From positions 1 to 64,000 of the forward strand of contig NZ_JNXE01000029.1 of assembly GCF_000716605.1 (NCBI RefSeq): a stretch of 64,000 bases of DNA. The letters run 5' to 3'. The translations under genes and the position numbers were made by a program. Positions 9,734 through 18,557 of this stretch are shown here, in pieces. The DNA is from Streptomyces sp. NRRL F-525. Its GTDB lineage: Bacteria; Actinomycetota; Actinomycetes; Streptomycetales; Streptomycetaceae. A model generated the notes under the pieces. The model searched no databases and was not told where the DNA came from. It saw nothing but the letters and a program-made list of their open reading frames with translations. Each line of letters starts with the position of its first letter. The stretch's first letter is position 1.

Positions 9734-12538
9734 ATGGATCTTCGACTGCCCGGGCGACAAGGCCTACGACGACTACGACACCCCCGGCGCTGGCTGGCAG
9801 CCACCGCGGCCGTCGTCGTGCTCGCCGCCGCCGGCACCTGGACGGCCGCAGCGTCCGACACCAAACCCCCGGTCCACCAATCGGACCGGATGATGGCGAT
9901 CGACGGCGTCACCTTGGACACCTCGTACTTCACAACAGGCGGATCGACCCGCCGCCCCGCCGTCCTCCTTGCGCACGGCTTCGGCGGCAACAAAGAAGAC
10001 GTACGAAAAGAAGCCCAAGCCCTGGCCCGGGACGGCTACGCGGTACTCACCTGGTCCGCCCGCGGCTTCGGCAAGTCCACCGGCAAGATCGGCCTGAACG
10101 ACCCGTCCGGCGAGGTCAAGGACGTATCGAAACTGATCGACTGGCTGGCGAAGCAACCGGACGTGGAACTGGACAAGCCGGGCGACCCGCGCGTGGGCAT
10201 GGCGGGAGGTTCCTACGGAGGCGCGATCTCCCTCCTGGCCGCGGGCTACGACGACCGGGTCGACGCGATCGCCCCGGCGATCACGTACTGGAACCTCGCG
10301 GACGCCCTGTTCCCGAACGGCGTCTTCAAGAAGCTCTGGGCCGGCATTTTCATCAACTCCGGTGGCGGCTGCGCCAAGTTCGAGCCCGCGCTGTGCCAGA
10401 TGTACGACCGCGTCGCCGAGTCGGGCAAGCCGGACGCCCAGGCCCGCGCACTCCTGGAAGCCCGTTCACCGTCGGCCGTGGCGACGCACATCAACGTGCC
10501 GACCCTCCTGCTCCAGGGCCAGACGGACTCCCTCTTCCCGCTCGGCCAGGCCGACGCCGCCGAGAAGGCGATCCGCGCGAACGGCGCCCCCGTGGACGTC
10601 GACTGGATCGCCGGCGGCCATGACGGCGGCGACATGGAGACGAGCCGAGTCCAGGCCCGCGTGACGTCCTGGTTCGACCGGTACCTGAAGGACGACAAGA
10701 ACACCGACACCGGCCCCGCGTTCCGCGTCACCCGCACCGGAGGCGTCGACTCCACGGACGGCGCGGCCCTGCTGCGCGGCGCGAGCGGCAGCGCGTACCC
10801 CGGCCTGGAGAGCGACCCGCGCACGATCGCCCTGACCGGCCGCCGCGAACAGTCCTTCACCAACCCGGCCGGCGCCAGCCCACCCGCGATCTCGGCCCTG
10901 CCGGGCCTGGGCAGCACAGGCGGCCTGTCCCAGCTCTCCTCCCTGGGCATCGGGGTCTCCCTCGACTTCCCCGGCCAGTACGCCGCGTTCGACTCGGCCC
11001 CCCTCACCACCGGCCTCCGCATCACCGGCTCGCCCACGGTCACCGTCCACGTGAAGTCGACGAGCGACGACACCGTCCTCTTCGGCAAGGTCTACGACGT
11101 GGGCCCCGGTGGCACCCAACAGGTGCTCCCCTCCCAGCTGGTGACCCCCTTCAGGGTCGACGGCACCAAGTCCGGCAAGGACGTCACGATCACCCTCCCG
11201 GCCATCGACTACGACGTCCAGAGCGGCCACCACCTGCGCCTGGTCCTCGCCTCGACGGACCTGGGCTACGCCTCCCCGGCGGCCCCGGCGACGTACACGG
11301 TCACCCTGAAGAGCGACCTCAAGGTACCGACGGCCCCCAGTGTCACGACCGCGGCGGCGACGCTCCCGTCCTGGGTGTGGTGGCTCCCGCTCGCGGGCGT
11401 GGCGATCGCGCTGGCCCTGCTCCTGACCGGACGCAGGCGTACGGCATCGACGCCCCCCGACCCCGCCATTGCCGAAGTCCCGCTCCAGATCACCGACTTG
11501 AGCAAGCGGTACGCGAAGTCGGCGGACCGGTACGCGGTACGGGACCTGTCCTTCCGCGTCGAGAAGGGCCAGGTGCTCGGCCTCCTGGGTCCGAACGGCG
11601 CGGGCAAGACGACCACCCTGCGCATGCTGATGGGCCTGATCAAGCCGGACGCCGGTGAGATCAGGGTCTTCGGCCACGCGATCCGCCCGGGTGCCCCCGT
11701 CCTCTCCCGGGTCGGCGCGTTCGTCGAGGGCGCGGGCTTCCTCCCGCACCTCTCCGGCCGCGAGAACCTGGAGCTGTACTGGCAGGCGACCGGACGCCCG
11801 CCCCAGGACGCCCACTTGGAGGAGGCCCTGGAGATCGCGGGCCTCGGCGACGCGCTCGCCCGCGCGGTCCGCACCTACTCCCAGGGCATGCGCCAGCGCC
11901 TCGCCATCGCCCAGGCCATGCTCGGCCTCCCCGACCTCCTCATCCTCGACGAACCGACCAACGGCCTCGACCCGCCCCAGATCCGCGAGATGCGCGAGGT
12001 GATGATCCGCTACGCGGCAGCCGGCCGCACGGTCATCGTCTCCAGCCACCTCCTCGCCGAGGTCGAACAGACCTGCACCCACCTGGTGGTCATGGACCGC
12101 GGCCGCCTGGTCCAGGCGGGCCCGGTCGCCGAGATCGTCGGCTCCGGGGACTCCCTCCTGGTCGGCCTCGCAACAGATATTCCGGACCCCTTGGTGGAGA
12201 AGGTGGCGGCCCTGCCCGGGGTCGAGTCGGCAACACGAACAGAGGGCGCCCTCCTGGTACGCCTGACGGCAGCGCCCCAGAGGGGCGCGGGGCTGCATCC
12301 ATCAGCGGCTCCGCCGCGGAGCGCGCCCAGCCACGACGGCGCAGCAGACGAACAACTACAAGCCGCCGCACACTCGGGCACTCTCGCAAACGCCACCCGC
12401 GAAACCGACGGCACTGAAACACTCACCGCCGCCCGCCTCCTCGTAGAGCTGGTCCGCCTGGAGGTCCCGGTCTCCTCCCTCGGCCCCCACCGCCGACTGG
12501 AAGACGCCTTCCTCACCCTGATCGGAGGTTCCGCATGA
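9734..12538 (+). CDS. Alpha/beta-hydrolase (peptidase S15-like) fused to ABC transporter ATPase
   Basis: 934 residues, two families in one chain. An N-terminal signal/anchor (about 18-40) is followed by a CocE/X-prolyl dipeptidyl-peptidase-like hydrolase: nucleophile Ser160 in GGSYGG, His296 in GGHDGG, then a beta-rich PepX_C-like region to about 535. A membrane helix (about 545-570) leads to a complete ABC ATPase: Walker A GPNGAGKT (about 619-626), signature SQGMR (about 715), Walker B LLILDEPTNGLDP (about 736). This topology would put the hydrolase outside and the ATPase inside. Between the ATPase core and the final VSSLGPHRRLEDAF segment is an insertion coded by a dispersed repeat. ATGA overlap with the permease gene shows they form one transporter. 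Substrate unknown. Confidence 0.85.
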   Translation: MDLRLPGRQGLRRLRHPRRWLAATAAVVVLAAAGTWTAAASDTKPPVHQSDRMMAIDGVTLDTSYFTTGGSTRRPAVLLAHGFGGNKEDVRKEAQALARDGYAVLTWSARGFGKSTGKIGLNDPSGEVKDVSKLIDWLAKQPDVELDKPGDPRVGMAGGSYGGAISLLAAGYDDRVDAIAPAITYWNLADALFPNGVFKKLWAGIFINSGGGCAKFEPALCQMYDRVAESGKPDAQARALLEARSPSAVATHINVPTLLLQGQTDSLFPLGQADAAEKAIRANGAPVDVDWIAGGHDGGDMETSRVQARVTSWFDRYLKDDKNTDTGPAFRVTRTGGVDSTDGAALLRGASGSAYPGLESDPRTIALTGRREQSFTNPAGASPPAISALPGLGSTGGLSQLSSLGIGVSLDFPGQYAAFDSAPLTTGLRITGSPTVTVHVKSTSDDTVLFGKVYDVGPGGTQQVLPSQLVTPFRVDGTKSGKDVTITLPAIDYDVQSGHHLRLVLASTDLGYASPAAPATYTVTLKSDLKVPTAPSVTTAAATLPSWVWWLPLAGVAIALALLLTGRRRTASTPPDPAIAEVPLQITDLSKRYAKSADRYAVRDLSFRVEKGQVLGLLGPNGAGKTTTLRMLMGLIKPDAGEIRVFGHAIRPGAPVLSRVGAFVEGAGFLPHLSGRENLELYWQATGRPPQDAHLEEALEIAGLGDALARAVRTYSQGMRQRLAIAQAMLGLPDLLILDEPTNGLDPPQIREMREVMIRYAAAGRTVIVSSHLLAEVEQTCTHLVVMDRGRLVQAGPVAEIVGSGDSLLVGLATDIPDPLVEKVAALPGVESATRTEGALLVRLTAAPQRGAGLHPSAAPPRSAPSHDGAADEQLQAAAHSGTLANATRETDGTETLTAARLLVELVRLEVPVSSLGPHRRLEDAFLTLIGGSA
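12270..12350. repeat. Dispersed Streptomyces GC-rich repeat, variant copy inside a coding region
   Basis: AGCGCCCCAGAGGGGCGCGG, then GGCTGCATCC, GCGGCTCCGCCGCGG, GCGCGCCCAGCCACGACGG. It lies in frame in the ABC ATPase portion of the fusion gene and codes for roughly 27 residues rich in Ala, Pro, Gly and Arg (around APQRGAGLHPSAAPPRS), unlike any ABC ATPase core element. The same variant is familiar as an intergenic element in Streptomyces. Confidence 0.7.
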
Positions 12539-13398
12539 GCACGCTCGCCGAGCCCGTAGAGGTGGCCTCCGGCTACCGGGCGGGCCGCACCCTGCCCCTA
12601 CGGGTCGAACTGGTCCGGCAGTTGAAGCGGCGCCGCACGCTGGTCATGGGCGGCATCCTCGCCGCGCTGCCCTTCATCCTGGTCGCCGCCTTCGCGATCG
12701 GCGGCACCCCGGGCGACCGCGGCTCCCAGCTGACGCTGATGGACACGGCCACCTCGTCCGGCGCCAACTTCGCCGCGGTGAACCTGTTCGTGTCCGCGGG
12801 CTTCCTCCTGGTCGTCCCGGTCGCCCTGTTCTGCGGGGACACGGTCGCCTCGGAGGCGAGCTGGTCCTCCCTGCGCTATCTGCTCGCGGCACCAGTGCCG
12901 AGAGCCCGCCTCCTCTGGTCCAAGCTGGTCGTCGGCCTGACCCTCAGCCTGGCCGCGATGATCCTGCTCCCGGTCGTCGCCTTGGCCGTCGGCACCGCCG
13001 CCTACGGCTGGGGCCCCCTGGAGCTGCCCACCGGCGGCGCGATCGGCGCGGGCACGGCGGCCCAACGCCTGCTGGTGGTCGTGGCGTTCATCTTCGTGTC
13101 CCAACTGGTCACCGCCGGGCTCGCGTTCTGGCTCTCGACCAAGACCGACGCCCCCCTCGGCGCGGTCGGCGGAGCGGTCGGCCTGACCATCGTCGGCAAC
13201 GTCCTGGACGCCGTCACGGCCCTCGGCCACTGGCGCGACTTCCTGCCCGCACACTGGCAGTTCGCCTGGGCGGACGCCGTACAACCCCATCCCGAGTGGT
13301 CCGGCATGATCCAGGGCACGGCGGTCTCCGTTACGTACGCCATCGTGCTGTTCGCCCTGGCCTTCAGGGGTTTCGCCCGCAAGGACATCGTGTCCTAG
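12535..13398 (+). CDS. ABC transporter permease
   Basis: 287 residues with about six membrane helices, ABC-2-type membrane subunit. It starts within the stop of the hydrolase-ATPase fusion (ATGA), so the two are translationally coupled and almost certainly form one complex. Features: a soluble N-terminal leader of about 35 residues, a first helix at LVMGGILAALPFILVAAFA, an SEASWSSLRYLLAAPVPR loop typical of ABC-2 permeases (coupling region), and RLLWSKLVVGL. Direction of transport is probably export, by family. Confidence 0.9.
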   Translation: MSTLAEPVEVASGYRAGRTLPLRVELVRQLKRRRTLVMGGILAALPFILVAAFAIGGTPGDRGSQLTLMDTATSSGANFAAVNLFVSAGFLLVVPVALFCGDTVASEASWSSLRYLLAAPVPRARLLWSKLVVGLTLSLAAMILLPVVALAVGTAAYGWGPLELPTGGAIGAGTAAQRLLVVVAFIFVSQLVTAGLAFWLSTKTDAPLGAVGGAVGLTIVGNVLDAVTALGHWRDFLPAHWQFAWADAVQPHPEWSGMIQGTAVSVTYAIVLFALAFRGFARKDIVS

Positions 13399-13546
13399 GT
13401 CACCGGAGCATCACCCACCGGTCTCGACGGGCCATGATCGCGACCCCTTCGAGACGCTTCCGCAACTCCCCGTAGCGCACATTCCCGCCCCCTCCGCCGT
13501 CACAGTCGCAAGAAGCCGACGTCAACGGACCGAGGGGGCACGGGAG

Positions 13547-15148
13547 ATGAAGACCCACCAGACCGACCGAACACGACCGAGGCAGGAGCACGCCCACCAC
13601 CGCACCCGGAAACCCCGGCGACTGCGCACCACCCTGCTCGCCCTCACCGCCGCGAGCGGCCTGCTCCTCACCGGCTGCGGCGCGGGCGACGGCAGCCACT
13701 CCAACACCTCGAACGCGAGGAACCGCACCGGCTTCCCGGCTCCGGCCCCACCCGTAGCCACCGGCGGCGACAACAGCAGCGAACAGGACGGCGAGCAGAC
13801 CGGCACCCCCGCCGACAAGATCGCCCCGTCCCCGGACTACCTCTCCACCTTCGCCCTCGACGTCGACACCGCCTCCTACGGCTACGCCCGCCGCGTCCTC
13901 GCCGACGGCCAGCGCCCCGACCCGTCGACGATCCGCCCCGAGGAGTTCGTCAACAGCTTCCGCCAGGACTACGACCGCCCCGACGGCAACGGCTTCACGG
14001 TCACCGTCGACGGCGCCCGCACCGACAGCTCCAACTGGTCCCTCGTCCGCGTGGGCCTCGCCACCCGCACCGCCGACTCCACCGACGAACGCCCGCCCGC
14101 CGCCCTGACGTTCGTCATCGACGTCTCCGGTTCCATGAGCGAGACGGGCCGCCTGGACCTCGCCAAGAAGTCCCTCGACGAGATGACCGACCGCCTGCGC
14201 GACGACGACTCCGTCGCGCTCGTCACCTTCAGCGACGAGGCCGAGACCGTCCTCCCGATGACCCGCCTCGACGGCCACCGCGGCCAAGTCCACGAAGCCA
14301 TCGACGAGTTGGAGACCCAGTCCTCCACCAACCTCGGCGCCGGCGTCGAGACCGGCTACGCCACCGCCACCGAGGGCCTGCGCGAAGGCGCCACCAACCG
14401 CGTCGTCCTCATCTCCGACGGCCTCGCCAACTCCGGTGACACCAACGCCGATTCGATCCTCGACCGCATCGCGAACGAACGCCGCGACCACGGCATCACC
14501 CTCTTCGGCGTCGGCGTCGGCAGCGACTACGGCGACGCCCTGATGGAGAAACTCGCCGACAAGGGCGACGGCCACACCGCGTACATCTCGGACGACGCCG
14601 ACGCCCGCAAGGTCTTCGTCGACCAACTCCCGCAGAACATCGACCTCACCGCCCGCGACGCCAAGGCCCAGGTCGCCTTCGACCCCGAGACGGTCGCCCA
14701 GTTCCGCCTCATCGGCTACGAGGACCGCAAGGTCGCCGACGACGACTTCCGTAACGACAACGTCGACGGCGGCGAGATCGGCCCCGGCCACACCGTCACC
14801 GCCCTCTACGCCGTCCGCACCAGGCCCGGCGCCGACGGTCACCTCGCCACCGCGAGCGTCCGCTGGCTCGACCCGAACACCCGCGCCCCGCACGAGGATT
14901 CGGGCCAACTGGAGACCGGCGCCCTGCACGACTCCCTGACCAGCGCCCCGAACACCTTCCAGGTCACCGCCGTGGCCGCCTACTTCGCCGACACCCTCCG
15001 CTCACCCGAGGACAGCACGGGCACCCTGCCCGGCAACCCCGGCCTCACCGAACTCGCCGCCCGCGCCCACACGTTGGCGAGGAAGACGGAGGACAAGGAC
15101 GTACGCCAACTCGCCGAAGCGATCGACGAGGCACGCCGAACGGACTGA
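13547..15148 (+). CDS. Von Willebrand factor A domain lipoprotein (YfbK-like)
   Basis: 533 residues. A long positively charged N-terminus and the lipobox LLLTGCGAG (Cys about residue 44) indicate a membrane-anchored lipoprotein. Then a vWF N-terminal-type segment (FALDVDTASYGYARRVL), a vWA domain with the MIDAS motif DVSGS starting at residue 192, and a C-terminal DUF3520-like region. The family binds divalent metal and protein partners; no specific role is known. It is preceded by 150 nt without a credible gene and followed by the acyl-CoA ligase after 88 nt. Confidence 0.88.
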   Translation: MKTHQTDRTRPRQEHAHHRTRKPRRLRTTLLALTAASGLLLTGCGAGDGSHSNTSNARNRTGFPAPAPPVATGGDNSSEQDGEQTGTPADKIAPSPDYLSTFALDVDTASYGYARRVLADGQRPDPSTIRPEEFVNSFRQDYDRPDGNGFTVTVDGARTDSSNWSLVRVGLATRTADSTDERPPAALTFVIDVSGSMSETGRLDLAKKSLDEMTDRLRDDDSVALVTFSDEAETVLPMTRLDGHRGQVHEAIDELETQSSTNLGAGVETGYATATEGLREGATNRVVLISDGLANSGDTNADSILDRIANERRDHGITLFGVGVGSDYGDALMEKLADKGDGHTAYISDDADARKVFVDQLPQNIDLTARDAKAQVAFDPETVAQFRLIGYEDRKVADDDFRNDNVDGGEIGPGHTVTALYAVRTRPGADGHLATASVRWLDPNTRAPHEDSGQLETGALHDSLTSAPNTFQVTAVAAYFADTLRSPEDSTGTLPGNPGLTELAARAHTLARKTEDKDVRQLAEAIDEARRTD

Positions 15149-15236
15149 ACCCACCGGAACCGCACAGACCCCATTGACCTTCCCCTACTTGCGAGTAAGT
15201 TGACGCCCCAGCCACCGTCGACCGGGAGCAGTCGTC

Positions 15237-17168
15237 ATGGGCGTACGCAAGGACTTGAAGCGGGCGCGGCAACGCACCGACCTGGCGGCCCGCACCCGGG
15301 TCCAACTCACCAGGGACGAGCGGGGCGTCGTACGGGAGGCGGGCACGCTGCCCCTCGCCCCGCGCCCGACGACCGGCAGCACCGCAGACCTCCCGTTCAC
15401 CAACGCGGCGGAGGCCCCCGACACCGTGGTCCTCCGCCGCGAACAGCACGGCACCTGGCACCCCGTCACCGCGACCGCCTTCGCAAGCGAAGTCACCGCC
15501 ACGGCAAAGGGGTTGATAGCCGCAGGCCTCGAACCAGGCGGCCGGGTAGCGGTCATGTCCCGCACCCGCTACGAGTGGACGGTCCTCGACTTCGCGATCT
15601 GGGCGGCCGGCGGCCAGACGGTACCGATCTACGCGACCTCCTCCGCGGACCAAGTGGAGTGGATCGTAAGGGACTCGGGCACCCGCTTCGTCGTCACGGA
15701 GACCCCCGAGAACACCGACACGGTCACCACCGCCACGGCCCGCCACCCCCAACCCCCGCGCGTCTGGCAGCTGGACGCCGGAGCCATGGCCGAACTCGCC
15801 GCCCTGGGCGAGGAGTTGCCCGACGACGAGATCACCAAGCGCCGCGCCTCCCTCACCCCCGACACGATCGCGACGATCTGCTACACCTCCGGCACCACCG
15901 GCCGCCCCAAGGGCTGTGTCCTCACCCACGCGAACCTGCACACCGAGGCCGCCAACCTGGTCGAGTTGCTGCACCCCCTCTTCACGGAGGTCACCGGCCA
16001 GGTCGCCTCGACGCTCCTGTTCCTCCCGCTCGCGCACATCATGGGCCGCACCCTCCAGATCGCCTGCCTGATGGCCCGCATCGAGATCGGCCACTGCCCG
16101 AGCATCAAGCCCGACGAACTCCGCCCGGCGCTAAGGGAGTTCAGGCCAACGTTCCTCGTCGGCGTGCCGTACCTCTTCGAGAAGATCCACGACGCCGGCC
16201 GCGCGACCGCCGAGAAGATGGGCCGCGCCGCCTCCTTCGACCGCGCCGACCGCATCGCCGTCCGCTTCGGCGAGGCCTACCTCAACAAGTTCCTCGGCAC
16301 CGGCAAGGGCCCCGGCCCCGCCCTCTACGCCGCGTGGGCCCTCTACGACCTGCTGGTCTACCGCCGTATCCGCAAGGAACTCGGCGGTCGCCTGCGCTAC
16401 GCGATCAGCGGCGGCTCCCCGCTCGACCGCGACCTCAACCTCTTCTTCTCCGCCGCCGGAATCATCGTCTACGAGGGCTACGGCCTCACCGAGACGACGG
16501 CCGCCGCCACCGTCGTCCCGCCCCTGCGGCCCCGCCCCGGCACGGTCGGCCTCCCGGTCCCCGGCACCACCATCCGCATCGCCGACGACGGCGAGGTGCT
16601 CATCAAGGGCGGGGTGGTCTTCGGCGCCTACTGGAACAACCCGGCGGCCACCGACGCCGTACTGAAGGACGACTGGTTCGCGACCGGGGACCTGGGCGCG
16701 CTCGACGAGGACGGCTATCTCACCATCACCGGCCGCAAGAAGGACATCCTCGTCACCAACGGCGGCAAGAACGTCTCCCCGGCCGTCCTGGAGGACCGCC
16801 TGCGCAGCCGCGCCCCGGTCGGCCAGTGCCTGGTCGTCGGCGACAACCGCCCCTTCGTCGCCGCCCTGATCACCCTCGACCCCGAGGCCCTCGCCCACTG
16901 GCTCGCGGTCCGCAAGCTCCCCGCCGACACCCCGCTCGCCGACCTCGTCGAGGACCCCCGCCTGCGCGCCGACGTCCAGAAGGCCGTCGACCACGCCAAC
17001 GAGGCCGTCTCCCGCGCCGAGTCCATCCGTGCCTTCGCCCTGATCGAGGGCGAGTTCACCGAGGACAACGGCCTCCTCACCCCGTCCCTGAAACTCAGGC
17101 GGCACGTGGTGACGGCGGCCTACGCGGAGGACATCGAGGCCCTGTACGCGAGGCCGAAACAGGCATAA
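15237..17168 (+). CDS. Long-chain fatty-acid-CoA ligase (AMP-forming)
   Basis: 643 residues, ANL superfamily adenylating enzyme. The AMP-binding signature YTSGTTGRPKG is near residue 216, GYGLTETTAA is the A5 motif, TGDLG and GRKKDILVTNGGKNV are the later core motifs containing the hinge and catalytic Lys region. The size and GRKKDIL signature fit the large long-chain acyl-CoA synthetases (FadD15-like) rather than short-chain enzymes. Start ATG has GGGAGCAG upstream. Terminated by a strong bidirectional hairpin before the rodlin gene. Confidence 0.9.
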   Translation: MGVRKDLKRARQRTDLAARTRVQLTRDERGVVREAGTLPLAPRPTTGSTADLPFTNAAEAPDTVVLRREQHGTWHPVTATAFASEVTATAKGLIAAGLEPGGRVAVMSRTRYEWTVLDFAIWAAGGQTVPIYATSSADQVEWIVRDSGTRFVVTETPENTDTVTTATARHPQPPRVWQLDAGAMAELAALGEELPDDEITKRRASLTPDTIATICYTSGTTGRPKGCVLTHANLHTEAANLVELLHPLFTEVTGQVASTLLFLPLAHIMGRTLQIACLMARIEIGHCPSIKPDELRPALREFRPTFLVGVPYLFEKIHDAGRATAEKMGRAASFDRADRIAVRFGEAYLNKFLGTGKGPGPALYAAWALYDLLVYRRIRKELGGRLRYAISGGSPLDRDLNLFFSAAGIIVYEGYGLTETTAAATVVPPLRPRPGTVGLPVPGTTIRIADDGEVLIKGGVVFGAYWNNPAATDAVLKDDWFATGDLGALDEDGYLTITGRKKDILVTNGGKNVSPAVLEDRLRSRAPVGQCLVVGDNRPFVAALITLDPEALAHWLAVRKLPADTPLADLVEDPRLRADVQKAVDHANEAVSRAESIRAFALIEGEFTEDNGLLTPSLKLRRHVVTAAYAEDIEALYARPKQA

Positions 17169-17210
17169 CAAGAAGCGGGCCGCCGATGTGCTCGGCGGCC
17201 CGCTTCTTGT
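17168..17210. terminator. Bidirectional terminator between acyl-CoA ligase and rodlin
   Basis: A perfect 19-bp inverted repeat (17168-17186 with 17192-17210) around a 5-nt loop, with AAGAAG and CTTCTT at the stem base. It lies between the convergent acyl-CoA ligase (stop 17168) and the rodlin gene (stop 17228), so it can serve both strands. Confidence 0.9.
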
Positions 17211-17227
17211 GGTGCGTGGTGCTGAGG

Positions 17228-17638
17228 TCAGCTGCCCGAGGCGCCGTTGCCCGACAGGACCGGGATGTTGTCCAGGATGTGCGACAGCGGCTCGTCGCCC
17301 TTGGCCTGGGTGGAGTTCTCGGTGCACTGCTGGTTCTGCGGGGCCGAGAGGATCGGCACGTCCTGCAGGACCGTGACCGGCACGACGCCGACGATCGAGG
17401 CGAGGTTCGCCTTGACCGGCAGGCCGACACAGGGCTTGTTCAGGGTGCCCTGGACGAGGGAGAGCTGGGGGCTCATGTCGCCCTTGGTCTCCTGGTTGCC
17501 GTACTTCTGCACGGCGCCGTTGCCCTGGGTGGTGGTGACACCGTCGTCGTTGCCGATCGCCATCGCCGGGGTGGCGACAGCGGCGGTGGCACCGGCGAGG
17601 GAGGCGGCAACAGCCGCGGTCGCCCACAGCTTCTTCAT
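17228..17638 (-). CDS. Rodlin (rodlet-layer protein), third paralogue
   Basis: 136 residues with a signal peptide (MKKLWATAAVAAS to AMA) and a mature part of about 108 residues starting IGNDDGVTT. Rodlins organise chaplin fibrils into the rodlet layer on aerial hyphae and spores. Family marks: [48 protein letters not shown] and the C-terminal [19 protein letters not shown]. Two Cys are conserved. Its last 140 nt or so are almost identical to the neighbouring minus-strand rodlin. Which of the two minus-strand copies corresponds to rdlB of S. coelicolor is not decidable here. Confidence 0.93.
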   Translation of the reverse strand: MKKLWATAAVAASLAGATAAVATPAMAIGNDDGVTTTQGNGAVQKYGNQETKGDMSPQLSLVQGTLNKPCVGLPVKANLASIVGVVPVTVLQDVPILSAPQNQQCTENSTQAKGDEPLSHILDNIPVLSGNGASGS

Positions 17639-17687
17639 GTTCAAACCCTTTCGGAGGACGGACTCCCGTTGCGGAGCCGCGCGATGA

Positions 17688-17716
17688 TCAACTGAGTGAT
17701 GACTGGTTTGGTTGCG
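17688..17716 (-). promoter_or_regulatory. Sigma-BldN-like promoter of the third rodlin
   Basis: On the minus strand CGCAAC (17711-17716) is followed after 17 nt by AGTTGA (17688-17693), resembling the BldN consensus CGTAAC-16-CGTTGA as I recall it. It sits 50 nt upstream of the rodlin start. Confidence 0.5.
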
Positions 17717-17905
17717 GCCTTTGCCCTGAATGGAGCAATAAGTCGGCTCGCGTGTAAGTGAATTGGCTGCCTCGCGCGGGGACGCGCCGGGAGATCCGCG
17801 GCGGGTCGCTCGGCAGGGGCTGCTGTCCGCGGGGGACCAGCGGACGGGCCGCGCGCAGCTTCCCGAACTCCTCGGCCGCCTTCCGCGCGTCCCGGCGAGG
17901 CAGAC

Positions 17906-17937
17906 CAGCGGGCCGCCGAGAGATCGGCGGCCCGCTG
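17906..17937. terminator. Terminator of the middle rodlin
   Basis: A perfect 14-bp stem (17906-17919 with 17924-17937) with a GAGA tetraloop, 15 nt past the stop of the minus-strand rodlin at 17953. The remaining sequence from 17639 to 17905 holds the promoter of the third rodlin and no gene I can support. Confidence 0.85.
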
Positions 17938-17952
17938 TGCGTGTCCGCGAGG

Positions 17953-18366
17953 TCAGCTGCCCGAGGCGCCGTTGCCCGACAGGACCGGGATGTTGTCCAG
18001 GATGTGCGACAGCGGCTCGTCGCCCTTCGCCTGGGTGGAGTTCTCGGTGCACTGCTGGTTCTGCGGCGCGGAGAGGATCGGCACGTCCTGCGCGACGGTG
18101 ACCGGCACGAGGCCGACCAGCGAGGCCAGGTTCGCCTTGGCGGGCAGGCCGATGCAGGGCTTGTTCAGCGAGCCCTGGATGAGCGCCATCTGGGGGCTCA
18201 TGTTGCCGTACGTGGCCTGGTTGCCGTAGACCTGCTCGGCGCCGTTGCCGTTCGCCGTGGTGACGCCGTTGTCGTTACCGATCGCCATCGCCGGGGCGGC
18301 GACGGCAGCCGAGGCTCCGACGACGGAAGCGGCGACAGCCGCAGCAGCCATAACCTTCTTGATCAC
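17953..18366 (-). CDS. rdlB: Rodlin (rodlet-layer protein)
   Basis: 137 residues from a GTG start (MIKKVMAAAAVAAS) that has AGAAGGGA nine bases upstream. Signal peptide cleaved near AMA, mature part beginning [14 protein letters not shown]. It shares the DMSPQ-like (NMSPQMALIQGSLNKPC) and [20 protein letters not shown] blocks with the other two rodlins. Divergent from the plus-strand rodlin with a shared 190-nt promoter region, as expected for an rdlA/rdlB pair. The symbol is assigned by position only. Confidence 0.92.
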   Translation of the reverse strand: MIKKVMAAAAVAASVVGASAAVAAPAMAIGNDNGVTTANGNGAEQVYGNQATYGNMSPQMALIQGSLNKPCIGLPAKANLASLVGLVPVTVAQDVPILSAPQNQQCTENSTQAKGDEPLSHILDNIPVLSGNGASGS

Positions 18367-18412
18367 TTGCGTGGTCCCTTCTGGAGTAACCCCGTCCACC
18401 GGAGCGACCTGA

Positions 18413-18440
18413 ACAACTGGCACCGGGCCGCATGGTTGCT
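18413..18440 (-). promoter_or_regulatory. Sigma-BldN-like promoter of the middle rodlin
   Basis: On the minus strand AGCAAC (18435-18440), 16-nt spacer, AGTTGT (18413-18418). The match is weaker than at the divergent plus-strand promoter 45 nt away, but spacing is the same. Confidence 0.35.
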
Positions 18441-18485
18441 CCGATTCACTCCAATGGCCCAGATGAATCCAACCGGGTGAAGACA

Positions 18486-18513
18486 CGCAACCAATCCGGC
18501 CGACCTCTGTTGA
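18486..18513 (+). promoter_or_regulatory. Sigma-BldN-like promoter of the plus-strand rodlin
   Basis: CGCAAC (18486-18491), exactly 16 nt, then TGTTGA (18508-18513). One mismatch in each hexamer against the recalled consensus CGTAAC-16-CGTTGA, 45 nt upstream of the rodlin ATG. Confidence 0.6.
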
Positions 18514-18557
18514 TGGGGGAGCAGGAATTGTGTCTCTGCCAGGAAAGGACCGCAGAA

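Noticed and set aside
13400..13480. 26-codon minus-strand frame (RYGELRKRLEGVAIMARRDR) with GGAGGGGG seven bases before a GTG
   Set aside because: The ribosome binding site is good and the sequence plausible, but the product is too short to assign and there is no homologue I recognise. It may be the remnant of a larger gene.
13400..14929. Long minus-strand open frame opposite the vWA lipoprotein gene
   Set aside because: Antisense shadow typical of high-G+C DNA; Gly/Val-rich, no motifs, and the plus strand has a lipobox and MIDAS motif.
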